Shown: positions 53,899-62,958, counted from the first letter of the stretch. The stretch: 64,000 bases of DNA from Bradyrhizobium iriomotense (GCF_030160715.1 NZ_BSOW01000010.1:186001-250000), one strand, 5' to 3'. Numbers and translations: made by a program. Notes: generated by a model from the letters alone, not told the origin.

Positions 53899-55875
53899 TC
53901 AATTCAAAAGCGATGCCAAGCGTCTTGTTCCGGTATCCGGCACCGAAGCATCGCCCCACCGACGATGCCACGACTGAAACATCAGAATATTCCAAATGAG
54001 GAAATCTTGCTCACTATCTCCGTTCAAGAATGCGGCCCAGAGCGAGCGAATGGCCTCAACGTAGAAAATATCACCAGTGCTCAGGCAAGCTTCGCTCATC
54101 AAGTCCTCGGCCCAATTCCGTAACGGACCGCGCAACCAATCTACGAGCGGAATCCCGAACCCCATTTTCGGGCGCTCGACCAAACGATCGGGCACATGGC
54201 GGGCAAGAACACGCCGGAGCAAATGCTTGGGGCGTCGGGCACGCGCGTTGTGGAAAGACGGCAGCTTCCAGACCCATTCAACCAGGCGATGGTCGAGGAA
54301 CGGAACACGTACCTCAAGAGCGACAGCCATAGAGGCTCGATCAACCTTAGTCAGGATGTCATCAGGCAAATAGGTGCACATGTCCAGGTAGCGCATACGG
54401 TCCACCGGATCTGGCAAGAGGACCTCGAGGTTTTGACCCCAGCAGGCCGTCCGCACCTCTTGTGGTCCCTTTACAAGATTGTCGTGGTTCTGCGAGAGAA
54501 TTTTATAGTACACGGAATCGATCGACGACATTGAGAGGATTTGCGCCAGCCGGTGGGCCTTTTGGCCAACACGTGGCACGCGCCGATAGTATGGTACATA
54601 GCGGGCTATGCTGTTGTAAGTGCTGGGCGGCACAGCGCAGATGCTTGAAGACACGAGGCGGCGGAGCGCAAGCGGAATCTTCGCACGCGGTCGCCAAAAG
54701 TTATCCGTCGATTGATACCGTGAGTACCCGGAAAACAATTCGTCTCCACCATCTCCTGACAGAGCGACCGTGACGCGTTTTCGCGTCAACGCGGAAACAA
54801 TATGGGTCGGGATCTGGGAGGAGTCGGCGAACGGCTCGTCATACATCTCGGCTAATTTCGGCACCACATCGAGAGCGTCAGCGCCGCTAACGGGAAATGT
54901 TGTATGGTCGGTCCCGAGATGTCGCGCGACTGCCTCAGCGTGTTTCGATTCATCGAATGTCGGGTTCTCAAAGCTGATGGTAAACGTCTTGACCGGTCTC
55001 AGAGAAGCTTTCTGCATCAGCGCGACGACGGTGGATGAGTCATAGCCGCCGGACAGAAAGGCGCCAAGCGGAACGTCCGCAATCATGCGGCGCGATACTG
55101 CATCATGCAGCAACGCCTCGAGCTCATCGACCAGTCCCTCTTCGTCGGCTCGAAGCGAATTGCATTGCCCCTGCGAGACAACACTGGCCAGATCCCAGTA
55201 CGCGCCGACTTCGGGGCCGCCGCCGCTCGCAATTTTGACGAACCCGGCGGGCGGCAGCTTGTAGACATCTTCATAGATCGTGAATGGACCCGGCACATAA
55301 CTATGCTGAAGAAAGGCGGCGATCGCTCCACGATTGAGACTTGGCTTCCAACCGGGATAAGCGCGCAGCGCCTTCAATTCTGATCCGAACAAAACTAGTC
55401 CATCGAAAATCGCCCAATAAAGCGGCTTTTCGCCCATTCGATCACGAGCCAGGAATAGTTGACGTTCTCCGGCGTCCCACGCTGCAATTGCGAACATCCC
55501 ATTCAGACGGGCGATGGTCGATTTGACGCCCCATTGGGCGAATCCTTCGACAATGACTTCTGTATCTGAATGTCCACGAAACCGAACTCCGCAACGCTCC
55601 AGTTCGGCCCTCAGTTCTCGGAAATTGTATATCTCACCGTTGAACGTAATGGCATATTGCCCGTTGGCCGAGACCATTGGTTGATGTCCCATTGGGGACA
55701 AGTCGATAATTGCTAGGCGACGCTGCCCGAAGGCAATGCTGGCTTGCTCGCTTAACCAAATGCCGCTGTCGTCCGGTCCGCGGTGGTTCAGGGTTTGCGT
55801 CATTGCAGACGCCCGCCTTTTCAGGTCTTGCAGGCGGCAACCATTACGCTCCCAGAGACCGGAAATTCCGCACAT
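53899..55875 (-). CDS. asnB: Asparagine synthase, glutamine-hydrolysing type (copy 2)
   Basis: A 658-residue protein. The start at 55875 gives MCGISGLWERNG with catalytic Cys2 in the required position; the frame extends 14 residues upstream to 55917 but that would bury Cys2. Further motifs: NHRGPDDSGIWLSEQASIAF, FNGEIYNFRELRAELERCG, the pyrophosphate loop SGGYDSSTVVALMQ, SGDGGDELFSGYSRYQSTD and DILTKVDRASMAVALEVRVP. Like copy 1 it probably amidates a sugar acid in this locus rather than aspartate (inference). It lies downstream of the Wzx-like gene on the minus strand, with leader element B in the gap. Two decayed copies of its 5' end exist. Confidence 0.92.
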   Translation of the reverse strand: MCGISGLWERNGCRLQDLKRRASAMTQTLNHRGPDDSGIWLSEQASIAFGQRRLAIIDLSPMGHQPMVSANGQYAITFNGEIYNFRELRAELERCGVRFRGHSDTEVIVEGFAQWGVKSTIARLNGMFAIAAWDAGERQLFLARDRMGEKPLYWAIFDGLVLFGSELKALRAYPGWKPSLNRGAIAAFLQHSYVPGPFTIYEDVYKLPPAGFVKIASGGGPEVGAYWDLASVVSQGQCNSLRADEEGLVDELEALLHDAVSRRMIADVPLGAFLSGGYDSSTVVALMQKASLRPVKTFTISFENPTFDESKHAEAVARHLGTDHTTFPVSGADALDVVPKLAEMYDEPFADSSQIPTHIVSALTRKRVTVALSGDGGDELFSGYSRYQSTDNFWRPRAKIPLALRRLVSSSICAVPPSTYNSIARYVPYYRRVPRVGQKAHRLAQILSMSSIDSVYYKILSQNHDNLVKGPQEVRTACWGQNLEVLLPDPVDRMRYLDMCTYLPDDILTKVDRASMAVALEVRVPFLDHRLVEWVWKLPSFHNARARRPKHLLRRVLARHVPDRLVERPKMGFGIPLVDWLRGPLRNWAEDLMSEACLSTGDIFYVEAIRSLWAAFLNGDSEQDFLIWNILMFQSWHRRWGDASVPDTGTRRLASLLN

Positions 55876-55911
55876 GCTTGAAAAGGGCTCCCTAATGAGG
55901 ACGTCAACGCA

Positions 55912-55995
55912 TGGCATCCAAACTCACACCGAAGCAGCATAGTATTTTGAAGCGGTCCGCGGCTCGACCTTTCGGATTACCCATTCTCGTGTCGC
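55912..55995 (-). repeat. Repeated leader element B, copy 4
   Basis: Leader of the intact asnB copy 2, with CCTTTCGGATTACCC at 55968-55983 and GCAGCATAGT at 55935-55944. As the only copy next to an intact gene of the same origin, it is the likely source of the others. Confidence 0.8.
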
Positions 55996-56061
55996 CCTTT
56001 TTGGCGAGTCCAAGCTACTTCGCGGCCCTCACGGCCCTTCCGGAGGGCTACGGAAAATGGC

Positions 56062-57729
56062 CTACCGAAGATGATCCGGGTCGACCAGGCGACTGGGTTC
56101 GCGTGCTGCGTCAGTATTTTCAAGCGTTCCTGAAGGCGCTTCTTCACTCGCGCCGCGAACGAGAGATATCACGGAGTGATGGAGCCTCGTGAGCACGAAC
56201 CCAAGCAGCACAATCGTCATAAAAGCCGAAGACTTTGCCACGAGCCGCAGAAAAACGGATGTGTCTAGCTCGGAGGAGACGATGTGAGCGACCAGCACAC
56301 CAGCCGCAACCACAAAGGCGACTTTCAATGTCTGATACAGCGGTATCAATTTAGCGATGCTGGTTCCGAGCGCCTTGGCGACCTTGATCAACGCCCACCA
56401 CTCCCAAACAACGAGACCGGCGATGGTTCCTGCCACCGCGCCGGCGAGGCCGAATAACTGGACACCAAGGATGCTCAAGGCAATTGTGAGCACAAGCGAT
56501 ATCGCGCCGATCGTCGCGGCCAGTCGGCCGAATCCAAACGCCCAAAGCAGCCAGCTGGCTCCGAATACAGTTGCGATCTGTCCCAACGAATAAATCTGCA
56601 TGAGCGGCACTGCCCCGAGATACTCGCGTGTATAGATTAGTTCCACAAGGTCGTCCGCGGTCGCTATCACCAACCCGAAGGCTGGCAGCACCATGCATCC
56701 CAGCAGCAGATTCGCTCTCAATATCAGCTTGCGGGCGCCGTCAACGTTGCCCTCGGCCAATAGGGAACTGATATTGGGCAGAAGCGCATAGCACAGAGGT
56801 CCGCGGGTCAACGTACCGACAGCCATGACCACTGATGCAATCGAGATGAGTGCAAAGGCCGAGCTCGGAAAGTTCGCTGCCACGACCCATTGACCGGCTT
56901 GCGCGCGCAAGGCGAAAAAACCGCTGGCCATCGCAAAGGGCAGCGAATACTCCAATTGCACGCGGACCAACTGGCCGTCGAATCCGAGCCCCCGTTCCTG
57001 CGCAGCAAACAGGGCATACGTCACGGCTAACCCGACCTTCAGCATGGCCAGGCCGCATAACACCACCAGAAGCCACCCGACATCGCCAAATGCGACTGCC
57101 GCACCTGCCAATGTCGCTGTTCTGACGATCGCAAACCCGATCGTTGCGCAGGCTCCCCACTCCGCCTTTCCGTCCGCCGTCGGCAGGTGATCAAGAATCG
57201 ACGCCAATATCCAGGTGCCGACGCAAATCTGAACGAGGGGCGAGTGACGCTGGAGGCCTGCAATCGAACTCGGCAAAACTGGCATGAGCGCTAGGAGCAA
57301 CAGAGTCGCGAGCCCCCCAAGAACGAAGAGACTTGCGAACGTGTTGCCCACCAGCTTTGGGCGGGTTCCGGGAGCGGCGCGCGACAGGAAATAGAATAGA
57401 GACTGCGGCAGGAACAGCGGAAAGAGGATCAACCCTGTTTCGACGATAAACCACGCCAGGCGATAGTCCCCGAACTCCTGCGTGGTCAGGTGGCGGACCA
57501 GGATGATCGGCACCCCCAACTGCAGAGCATAGTCGAACAGCCCCGCAGCGGCGAGAGATCCTGCCTTGCGGCGAATCCCCGATCTCGTGCCGCGTGCGCG
57601 CCTCCTGTGTGCGGCCTGCTCCCGCAGGCTTTCGTACTTCCTGCGTAGTGGAGCAAAGAAAGAGGGCTCATGGACGCGCTGATGATCGCATCTTCCGAGG
57701 TCGTGCCTGATCTCGCGGGATTCCCACAT
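56062..57729 (-). CDS. Wzx-like polysaccharide flippase
   Basis: A 555-residue membrane protein of the MOP/polysaccharide-transporter superfamily. A basic N-terminal cytoplasmic stretch of about 55 residues precedes twelve to fourteen hydrophobic segments. The first includes FDYALQLGVPIILVRHLTTQ then EFGDYRLAWFIVETGLI, a characteristic start of Wzx-type proteins. Later segments include PFAMASGFFALRAQAGQWVV and GATIGAISLVLTIA-type helices. It should flip lipid-linked repeat units to the periplasm for the Wzy-like polymerase. The start is ATG 57729 at the first available position; an internal start cannot be excluded because the basic leader is long. Confidence 0.85.
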   Translation of the reverse strand: MWESREIRHDLGRCDHQRVHEPSFFAPLRRKYESLREQAAHRRRARGTRSGIRRKAGSLAAAGLFDYALQLGVPIILVRHLTTQEFGDYRLAWFIVETGLILFPLFLPQSLFYFLSRAAPGTRPKLVGNTFASLFVLGGLATLLLLALMPVLPSSIAGLQRHSPLVQICVGTWILASILDHLPTADGKAEWGACATIGFAIVRTATLAGAAVAFGDVGWLLVVLCGLAMLKVGLAVTYALFAAQERGLGFDGQLVRVQLEYSLPFAMASGFFALRAQAGQWVVAANFPSSAFALISIASVVMAVGTLTRGPLCYALLPNISSLLAEGNVDGARKLILRANLLLGCMVLPAFGLVIATADDLVELIYTREYLGAVPLMQIYSLGQIATVFGASWLLWAFGFGRLAATIGAISLVLTIALSILGVQLFGLAGAVAGTIAGLVVWEWWALIKVAKALGTSIAKLIPLYQTLKVAFVVAAGVLVAHIVSSELDTSVFLRLVAKSSAFMTIVLLGFVLTRLHHSVISLVRGASEEAPSGTLENTDAAREPSRLVDPDHLR

Positions 57730-58117
57730 GGTTCGCCGGGCCTTGCTGACGTAGTTGATGCAGACTCGTATAGGCAGAGGGCAAAACGGACCTTCTCAAG
57801 AGTTCATTTCCTCACCGCGATAAGGGGATTGCGACCGAGTTCGTCAATGCGCTTGTCAACGTGTTGGTCGAGATGGAGGCGGAGCTTGTCGACGTGCCGA
57901 GCGCCTTTCACTTTTTGACGTGCAGAGGATAAAGCGGGAGAGAGGTTCAGAAAGCCGCCTCCAGCCTTGAGAGCTTTTCGGCTGCAGTCTCGATCTATTC
58001 CATTAAACGATCCGCGCTCTCTCCTTCTCAAGCGTCCAGACGAGCTTGCCGACTCCCTCAGTGAGACACGGGGGGCTCCACCGCTGGGGGCATGCCGATT
58101 GTCGGTCGAGGTCGCTT
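57730..58117. other. Intergenic stretch
   Basis: Between the Wzx-like and Wzz-like genes. Frames are open but no start signal or family is recognised. Confidence 0.4.
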
Positions 58118-59212
58118 TCACCCCGAACCCGCGAGGCGCACTGACTTTGCCTTTGCCGATGCTTCATACTGATGATCTGGCCGAAGCTCGTCCGGAAGAG
58201 ATTGCTCGGTCCTGTCATCCTCTGCGCTGGGACGAGTGTTCGGACCGCTGGTGCGAATGCGAACGGACAGATCGCGCACGATTCCCATTGCTATTCCAAG
58301 AAGCAGCCCGCCAACGATCGCTATTACAAGCACGCTTCGAGGTCTTGGCGAACTCGCCCTCAAAGGAGGCGACGCCCCGGTGACGAGACTCGCCTCAAAG
58401 CCTGGTGAGGATTGTTGTTGCGTGGCTTCCATCTTACGCAGCATATGGCGAAAATTATCATAGGCGTTTTTGGAAGAGTCTACAGCGGCTGCCAATTTAT
58501 CGATGGTAGCAGTGGAATCCGCTGGCTCTTTCCCATTCTTGCTATAATCCTCGAATGCCTTTTGCGCCGCCAATGCTTGAGCGCTCAATTCGTTCAATCG
58601 CTTTTTAACCCATGTCTCGTCTAGTAAAGCGGCGTCCATTTGACGGGAAATATACTTTTCAGCTACAGCGTTTAGGATCTGCGCCGCTCGATCAGGATCT
58701 TTGGAGTCGAAGGCAATCTCGACAAGAAACGTAGGGCCAAGACGCTTGGCCGAAAACTTGCGTTCGAACGATTCCAAGGCATAGCGCGCGCCACTAACTT
58801 TTGTCTCCCCTCTAGCCCAGCCGAGCACCCGCGATATCATGCCACTACCTTGGCCGGTCGTAAATTCCGGGTCTTGAGCAAGGCCGAGCTTCTCGATGAC
58901 GGCGTTAGCGATGCTCTCAGACTTGATGATTCCAATCTGAGTTTCTACGACCGTTGACACCGCCGCAGCGTCCACCCCTTTCGCGTTTACGATGAGTTGC
59001 GCCCTGGCGGTGAACGTCGGCGTCACGATGACGAGGTAAAGTATAGCAACGCCAAGCGCCGCAAAACATGCCAGCAATGTGATCAATAGATGTCGTCGTA
59101 TGAAGGCCAGCACGGCCAGCACTTCTGTCAGCGACACGACCGGACCTGGACGAAATTCAGGCGCCACATTGTCGCGATCTGTCCAATTATCGGTGCTATT
59201 GGTCTGCAGCAT
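58118..59212 (-). CDS. Wzz-type chain-length determinant protein
   Basis: A 364-residue polysaccharide co-polymerase. It has a first membrane helix at about residues 42-62 (LLITLLACFAALGVAILYLV), a periplasmic domain starting with VTPTFTARAQLIVNAKGVDA, a long helical part (ESFERKFSAKRLGPTFLVEI; SAQALAAQKAFEDYSKNGK) and a second membrane helix near residue 300 (SVLVIAIVGGLLLGIAMGIV). There is no C-terminal tyrosine kinase domain. It sets polymer length together with Wzy and, in some systems, a separate kinase, which is not seen here. The ATG has only a weak ribosome binding site. Confidence 0.88.
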   Translation of the reverse strand: MLQTNSTDNWTDRDNVAPEFRPGPVVSLTEVLAVLAFIRRHLLITLLACFAALGVAILYLVIVTPTFTARAQLIVNAKGVDAAAVSTVVETQIGIIKSESIANAVIEKLGLAQDPEFTTGQGSGMISRVLGWARGETKVSGARYALESFERKFSAKRLGPTFLVEIAFDSKDPDRAAQILNAVAEKYISRQMDAALLDETWVKKRLNELSAQALAAQKAFEDYSKNGKEPADSTATIDKLAAAVDSSKNAYDNFRHMLRKMEATQQQSSPGFEASLVTGASPPLRASSPRPRSVLVIAIVGGLLLGIAMGIVRDLSVRIRTSGPNTRPSAEDDRTEQSLPDELRPDHQYEASAKAKSVRLAGSG

Positions 59213-59429
59213 TTTCGTACCAGCGCTGGTAGTTGAGGCTCGGCGACTGACGTGTGTCGCGATTCACCAGGGGAGGGTCGGTTGGCGGACGATGCAGCAC
59301 ACAGAGTCGCATCAATAGGCAACTAACCTTTCCGGAATGAGGTAGCCGGGAGCCGCCGAGCAAAGCAGGATCAAGCCATAGTGGACGATCGCTGCCAAAA
59401 CAGAAGCCGCCTTGGGCAACTGACGAGCC

Positions 59430-59537
59430 GACTAACCGGCCCCTACCGACGATTGCTGTGGCCGCCATGCCGCCGCCAACCAAATTTGCCGGAAGCTTGG
59501 TGGACGCCGGCAAATCAGTGAAAAACGCGTAACCCAT
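59430..59537 (-). pseudogene. exoY/wcaJ-like 5' fragment
   Basis: The minus strand reads MGYAFFTDLPASTKLPANLV, matching the start of the sugar transferase at 11721 (MNYASFTNLPASTKLPAHAV). Its leader also matches. The similarity stops after about 40 residues, so only the first part survives. Confidence 0.8.
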
Positions 59538-59544
59538 TGCACTC

Positions 59545-59650
59545 TACGACCCGATCGCTCGTCTCCGGCTGAATCAGTACGCTCCGGGTCACTGGATGGG
59601 AATTGGCAATAAATGGGTAGTAACGATGGTCCATTAACTCGCCAGGACCG
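59545..59650 (-). repeat. Repeated leader element A, copy 3
   Basis: On the minus strand AATGGACCATCGTTACTACC then CATTTATTGCCAATTCCCAT and CCAGTGACCCGGAGCGTACT. This aligns with the leader of the 11.7-kb sugar transferase and with 29.76-29.83 kb. Confidence 0.75.
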
Positions 59651-59841
59651 TCGGTCGAGCGGTCGGCATGAGTTTTGGCCGTCAGAGTCATCACCGCGTC
59701 CGGCTGGTATCTTTCGTACAGTTTTCGCGGGCCCGCGCCCTCGCAGATGTACTGTTTCTCGAAGGAGTAATGCGGATTTCCCTCGGCGCCCGGCAGCGAG
59801 TCGAGATTGGCCACATAGGTCAGCTTGTCGGTGTTCACCAC
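59640..59841 (-). pseudogene. dTDP-glucose 4,6-dehydratase (rfbB-like) fragment
   Basis: The minus strand reads VNTDKLTYVANLDSLPGAEG, then ERYQPDAVMTLTAKTHADRS with TDGPGEL. This matches residues about 30-95 of RfbB-type enzymes. It is joined at GPGEL to leader element A, and both the Rossmann N-terminus and the catalytic half are missing. Confidence 0.8.
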
Positions 59842-59946
59842 CCGTGCGTGAGTAAGGCGCGAACTTCATGCGCCCCCATGATCCGGCTTGCCATCGAGCG
59901 CAAGTCGGTGCGCGTGGCCGCAGATTAGCGGGGAACGCCGACCACC

Positions 59947-60018
59947 GCGCGCACGATCATCAGCTACGTTCTCTCGCCGCTGGCGAGGTACAAGCAGGCA
60001 TCGCTTCAGGAGCGAAAA
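59947..60018 (+). pseudogene. hlyD-type gene remnant C
   Basis: The plus strand reads ARTIISYVLSPLARYKQASL then QER, matching the last residues of the adaptor at 15.7 kb (SIISYLLSPLARYKQESLRE). Only the C-terminal end is left, in the opposite orientation to the intact gene. Confidence 0.8.
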
Positions 60019-60073
60019 AAAGAGACGCGCTCCTGCAGCCTAAGCGTTGCGCGTCGTCAACCCGAGGAGAGTG

Positions 60074-60112
60074 CCTACTGCACTCGCGTGCTGTTCACGC
60101 AAGTGCAGTAGG
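60074..60112. terminator. 17-base stem hairpin
   Basis: CCTACTGCACTCGCGTG and CACGCAAGTGCAGTAGG pair with one mismatch around a five-base loop. It lies 97 bases downstream of the LuxR-type gene stop (minus strand). No U-tract follows on either strand, so it could be a processing or stabilising structure or a palindromic repeat rather than a terminator. Confidence 0.45.
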
Positions 60113-60208
60113 GAACATCCTGGACGTCGGGAAGTCGACGAAAGTGTCGTAACTCACTCCGCGATGGGATCGTTCGCGCGACGGCAGTCGTTTTTCGGAT
60201 CCCTGCGC

Positions 60209-61102
60209 CTACTTGTAGAGCCGTGTCGCCGGGCGAGTCCCTCGATCCACGCCCTTGCGGAGTAGACCGTCGATAGGGGGTACTGCGACGTGACTAGACT
60301 GGGGGACCAATGAAGCCGGCTCGCTGATCTGCTCCATCTCGGAGATCACCTCGAGAGGCTTCGCGATCCCCCGGCCTGGATCGACGGCCGTGAGCGCGCG
60401 ACTGTTTGCCGCTCGTACCAGCGATCCATGGTTCATTCCCCAAATCGCCGCCTGTGTCCGGTTCTGAACCCGGATCTTGCGCAGGATCGCCTTGACGTGG
60501 ACCTTCACGGTAGCTTCGGCGATGTCGATCTTTCGGGCAATGCACTTGTTGGAATCGCCCTCGATAAGGCAGGATAGGATCGCCTTTTCGCGCGGCGAGA
60601 GCTGCGGCGAGATCGCGTCCTCCGACGTGACGAGGATTGCGTGCTCGTTTTCGCTGAGCGGCGTCGGTTCGCGTTCGCGATTGCCGTCAAGAGCGAACGA
60701 CAGAAATGCCGGCGGGAAGACGGTCTCGCCCATCGTGACGAGCTCAACGGACTTGATGAAAGCGTCACACGAAATGACGTTGACGAAGTATCCGTTGGCG
60801 CCTGCACGAAACGCAGAAGCGAGTTCGGCCGGCCGATAGTTGTCCGAGACGATCGCGACGCGAGCGTCCGGATACCGATCTTTCACATGTCCGATTTGTT
60901 CTCTCGCGAGATCGAAATCATCGCCGGTGTGGACGATGAGAAACATCAGTTGCTCTTCTTGAAGTGAGCTTGGCAATTCCGCGGGGCTCGACGCCGATGC
61001 CGCGATACGAAAATTTGCTGCATGCAATATTTTAGCAATACCTTCTCTAATCAGAACGTTCTTTCCAATAAGAACCGTTCCGTAAGATTGCCGCCTCCTC
61101 AT
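60209..61102 (-). CDS. LuxR-type regulator with degenerate receiver domain
   Basis: A 297-residue NarL/FixJ-type protein. The C-terminal HTH is intact: SPQLSPREKAILSCLIEGDS then NKCIARKIDIAEATVKVHVK and AILRKIRVQNRTQAA. The N-terminal receiver-like domain has lost its phosphorylation residues. The acidic pair region reads LIGKN, the phospho-Asp strand reads FLIVHTGDD with His in the Asp position, and the conserved Lys is Asn in GYFVNV. It should therefore act without aspartate phosphorylation. A 60-residue C-terminal extension follows the HTH. ATG 61102 has GGAGGG upstream and is preferred to 61129. It is divergent from a second LuxR-type gene. Confidence 0.85.
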   Translation of the reverse strand: MRRRQSYGTVLIGKNVLIREGIAKILHAANFRIAASASSPAELPSSLQEEQLMFLIVHTGDDFDLAREQIGHVKDRYPDARVAIVSDNYRPAELASAFRAGANGYFVNVISCDAFIKSVELVTMGETVFPPAFLSFALDGNREREPTPLSENEHAILVTSEDAISPQLSPREKAILSCLIEGDSNKCIARKIDIAEATVKVHVKAILRKIRVQNRTQAAIWGMNHGSLVRAANSRALTAVDPGRGIAKPLEVISEMEQISEPASLVPQSSHVAVPPIDGLLRKGVDRGTRPATRLYK

Positions 61103-61813
61103 TTTACCCTCCAGCCTACGCAATGACACAACAGCGACGGACGGTTGAACTCAATTTGGTCCTTCGACGGACGAACGAATCGTTGTTGTTAAATTGGTCG
61201 TTCTCCATGAGTTTGCAGTCTTCAAAAATATCGAGTTACTGCGATCGTGATCCTCCCTTTTTGCCTGTGGATTTCGATCAATCCATCTTGCTTAACCTTT
61301 TATAAATGTTAGATGCGAATTTCCGATCGCCCTATATATCGTTGGTTATAGGAGCGAGCCTGCGTATACCCGGTCGGTTACGGTGGTTAAAAACCGCTTT
61401 TGGCGCAGTCTCTGCGTGAATTAGGTCGGAACGTTCATCATACGTTGAAAACTTTTCGCTGAATTTCTTCGTCGATGCTACGTCTGCGCGAACACATTCC
61501 TGAAGCGAGTTAACGTCGCTGCGCCTATCGCGCGTTGAGGTGATTCCAAGGCCCGCGCCGTTAATGGCTGCGCCGTCATCCATGCGCGCCGAAATCTGCT
61601 TACCGGATTCTTACGGAGGGCGTTTGGGTCGCAAATTGGTGACGAGAGTCGGGAAGCGAGCAGACCGGTGCGCCTGCTAACCCCTAACTATCGCGCTGCG
61701 ACATCAGCTCGCTTGCGTTAATGGAAATTTCGGATGATTCTATCAATAGTAGTTGAGTTAGAAGGGGGCGTACGGAGTTTATATTTGGGGGGCGACACGC
61801 TTAGGAGCGCCCA
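61103..61813. promoter_or_regulatory. 710-base divergent regulatory region
   Basis: Lies between two divergent LuxR-type regulator genes and is relatively AT-rich (for example around 61260-61340). Both promoters must lie here. I cannot assign -35/-10 boxes with confidence. Short open frames are present but lack support. Confidence 0.5.
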
Positions 61814-62479
61814 ATGCGACGTACCAGTGTAGTCATTGCAGACCGGCATCCGGTGGTCTTGCAGGGGCTGAGCAACGTGCTTGGTGCGGTGGCCGATTTC
61901 AATATCGTTGCATCTTGCAGCGACGCCGCAAGCTGCATCGAAGCGATCCGGAACCTGGCGCCCGATATTGCGATCGTCGATCCGGCAATGCCGGAGCTCG
62001 GCGCGCTGAGAATACTTTCGACCGTCAATTCAGAAAATCGTTCGACACATTTGGTGTTTTTCGCCGCGAGTGAAGATTGCGAACTGGTGCTCGCGGCCAC
62101 GCCCGTGACCTCAAGCATCGTCCTCAAGGACACGGCGCCCGAAGCGCTGGTGCAGTCGTTGCGGCACATCGCCAATGGTCACAACCTGCTGCCGGCCGCC
62201 CAATCCGGTTCGATTGCGTCGCACGAGCAGGGGGCGAATTCGGAGGGCGCGCTGACGGCGCTGACGGACCGCGAGCGGCAGATCATGCGCCTGGTCTCCG
62301 AGGGATTGTCGAACAAGGAAATCGGGCGGCGGTTGAACATTGCGGACGGCACCATCAAGGTGCACCTGCACAACATCTTTCAAAAGCTTGAAATCAGCAA
62401 CCGGACGGTGCTCGCGGCCCTCGCCATCTCGCAACATGATCGCGCGACCGCCTCGCGGGAGAAGGCTCCGCCGGATTGA
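61814..62479 (+). CDS. LuxR/NarL-type response regulator
   Basis: A 221-residue response regulator. The receiver keeps its key residues: an acidic residue in VVIADRHPVVLQGL, the phospho-acceptor Asp in IAIVDPAMPELG and the Lys in IVLKDTAPEAL. The LuxR HTH follows: LTDRERQIMRLVSEGLSNKE then IGRRLNIADGTIKVHLHNIF and QKLEISNRTVLAAL. It binds DNA as a dimer after phosphorylation by a sensor kinase, which is not in the window. AGGAG precedes the ATG. Its HTH resembles that of the neighbour, but the receivers differ sharply. Its targets may include the polysaccharide genes (inference). Confidence 0.92.
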   Translation: MRRTSVVIADRHPVVLQGLSNVLGAVADFNIVASCSDAASCIEAIRNLAPDIAIVDPAMPELGALRILSTVNSENRSTHLVFFAASEDCELVLAATPVTSSIVLKDTAPEALVQSLRHIANGHNLLPAAQSGSIASHEQGANSEGALTALTDRERQIMRLVSEGLSNKEIGRRLNIADGTIKVHLHNIFQKLEISNRTVLAALAISQHDRATASREKAPPD

Positions 62480-62958
62480 GTCCGGCCGGTGGAGTTGTCC
62501 GGGAAGACCTTCACGCACAACCAGTCTCGGTCGGCAGTCGCGCTGCGATGGGCTTGCGGTTGCCCAATTGGTGCGCCGGCCCCCGGCAAAAAGGTCCTCG
62601 TGGGGCTGGTTGATCATGGCGACGTCAATGTCGGGAAGCTCAAGGGAGTAGTCCGTCGGGACTGGCGGCTGATCCAGAATCGCAGCCGACGTATCGGGAG
62701 GGAAGTGTAATCTATTCGTCATCTGCAGCTCTGGGTCCATCGCGCTTTGTCCGTTGTCTGGTAAAACGAAGTCGCGGGCGATAGCGAACGGCTCCGGATG
62801 CGGTCGCAGAGATGTGCCGAGTGGATCTGGCACATCTGGAGCGGCGGCCCTGGCCCTCCCTGCTGCCCCCTATGGTCAGGGCCGTTTCTCCACAGACGGC
62901 CTGCCGACAGGACTGGACTCTGTGGTTGAGCTGACAGCGCGTAAGCGGGCGCATCTTG
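62480..62958. other. Gene-poor stretch
   Basis: A minus-strand frame crosses this region into the response regulator gene and looks antisense. No start signal or recognised family is present. Confidence 0.4.

Noticed and set aside
62111..62833. 240-codon minus-strand frame across the response regulator
   Set aside because: Most of it is antisense to the regulator gene, and no domain is recognisable in the rest.
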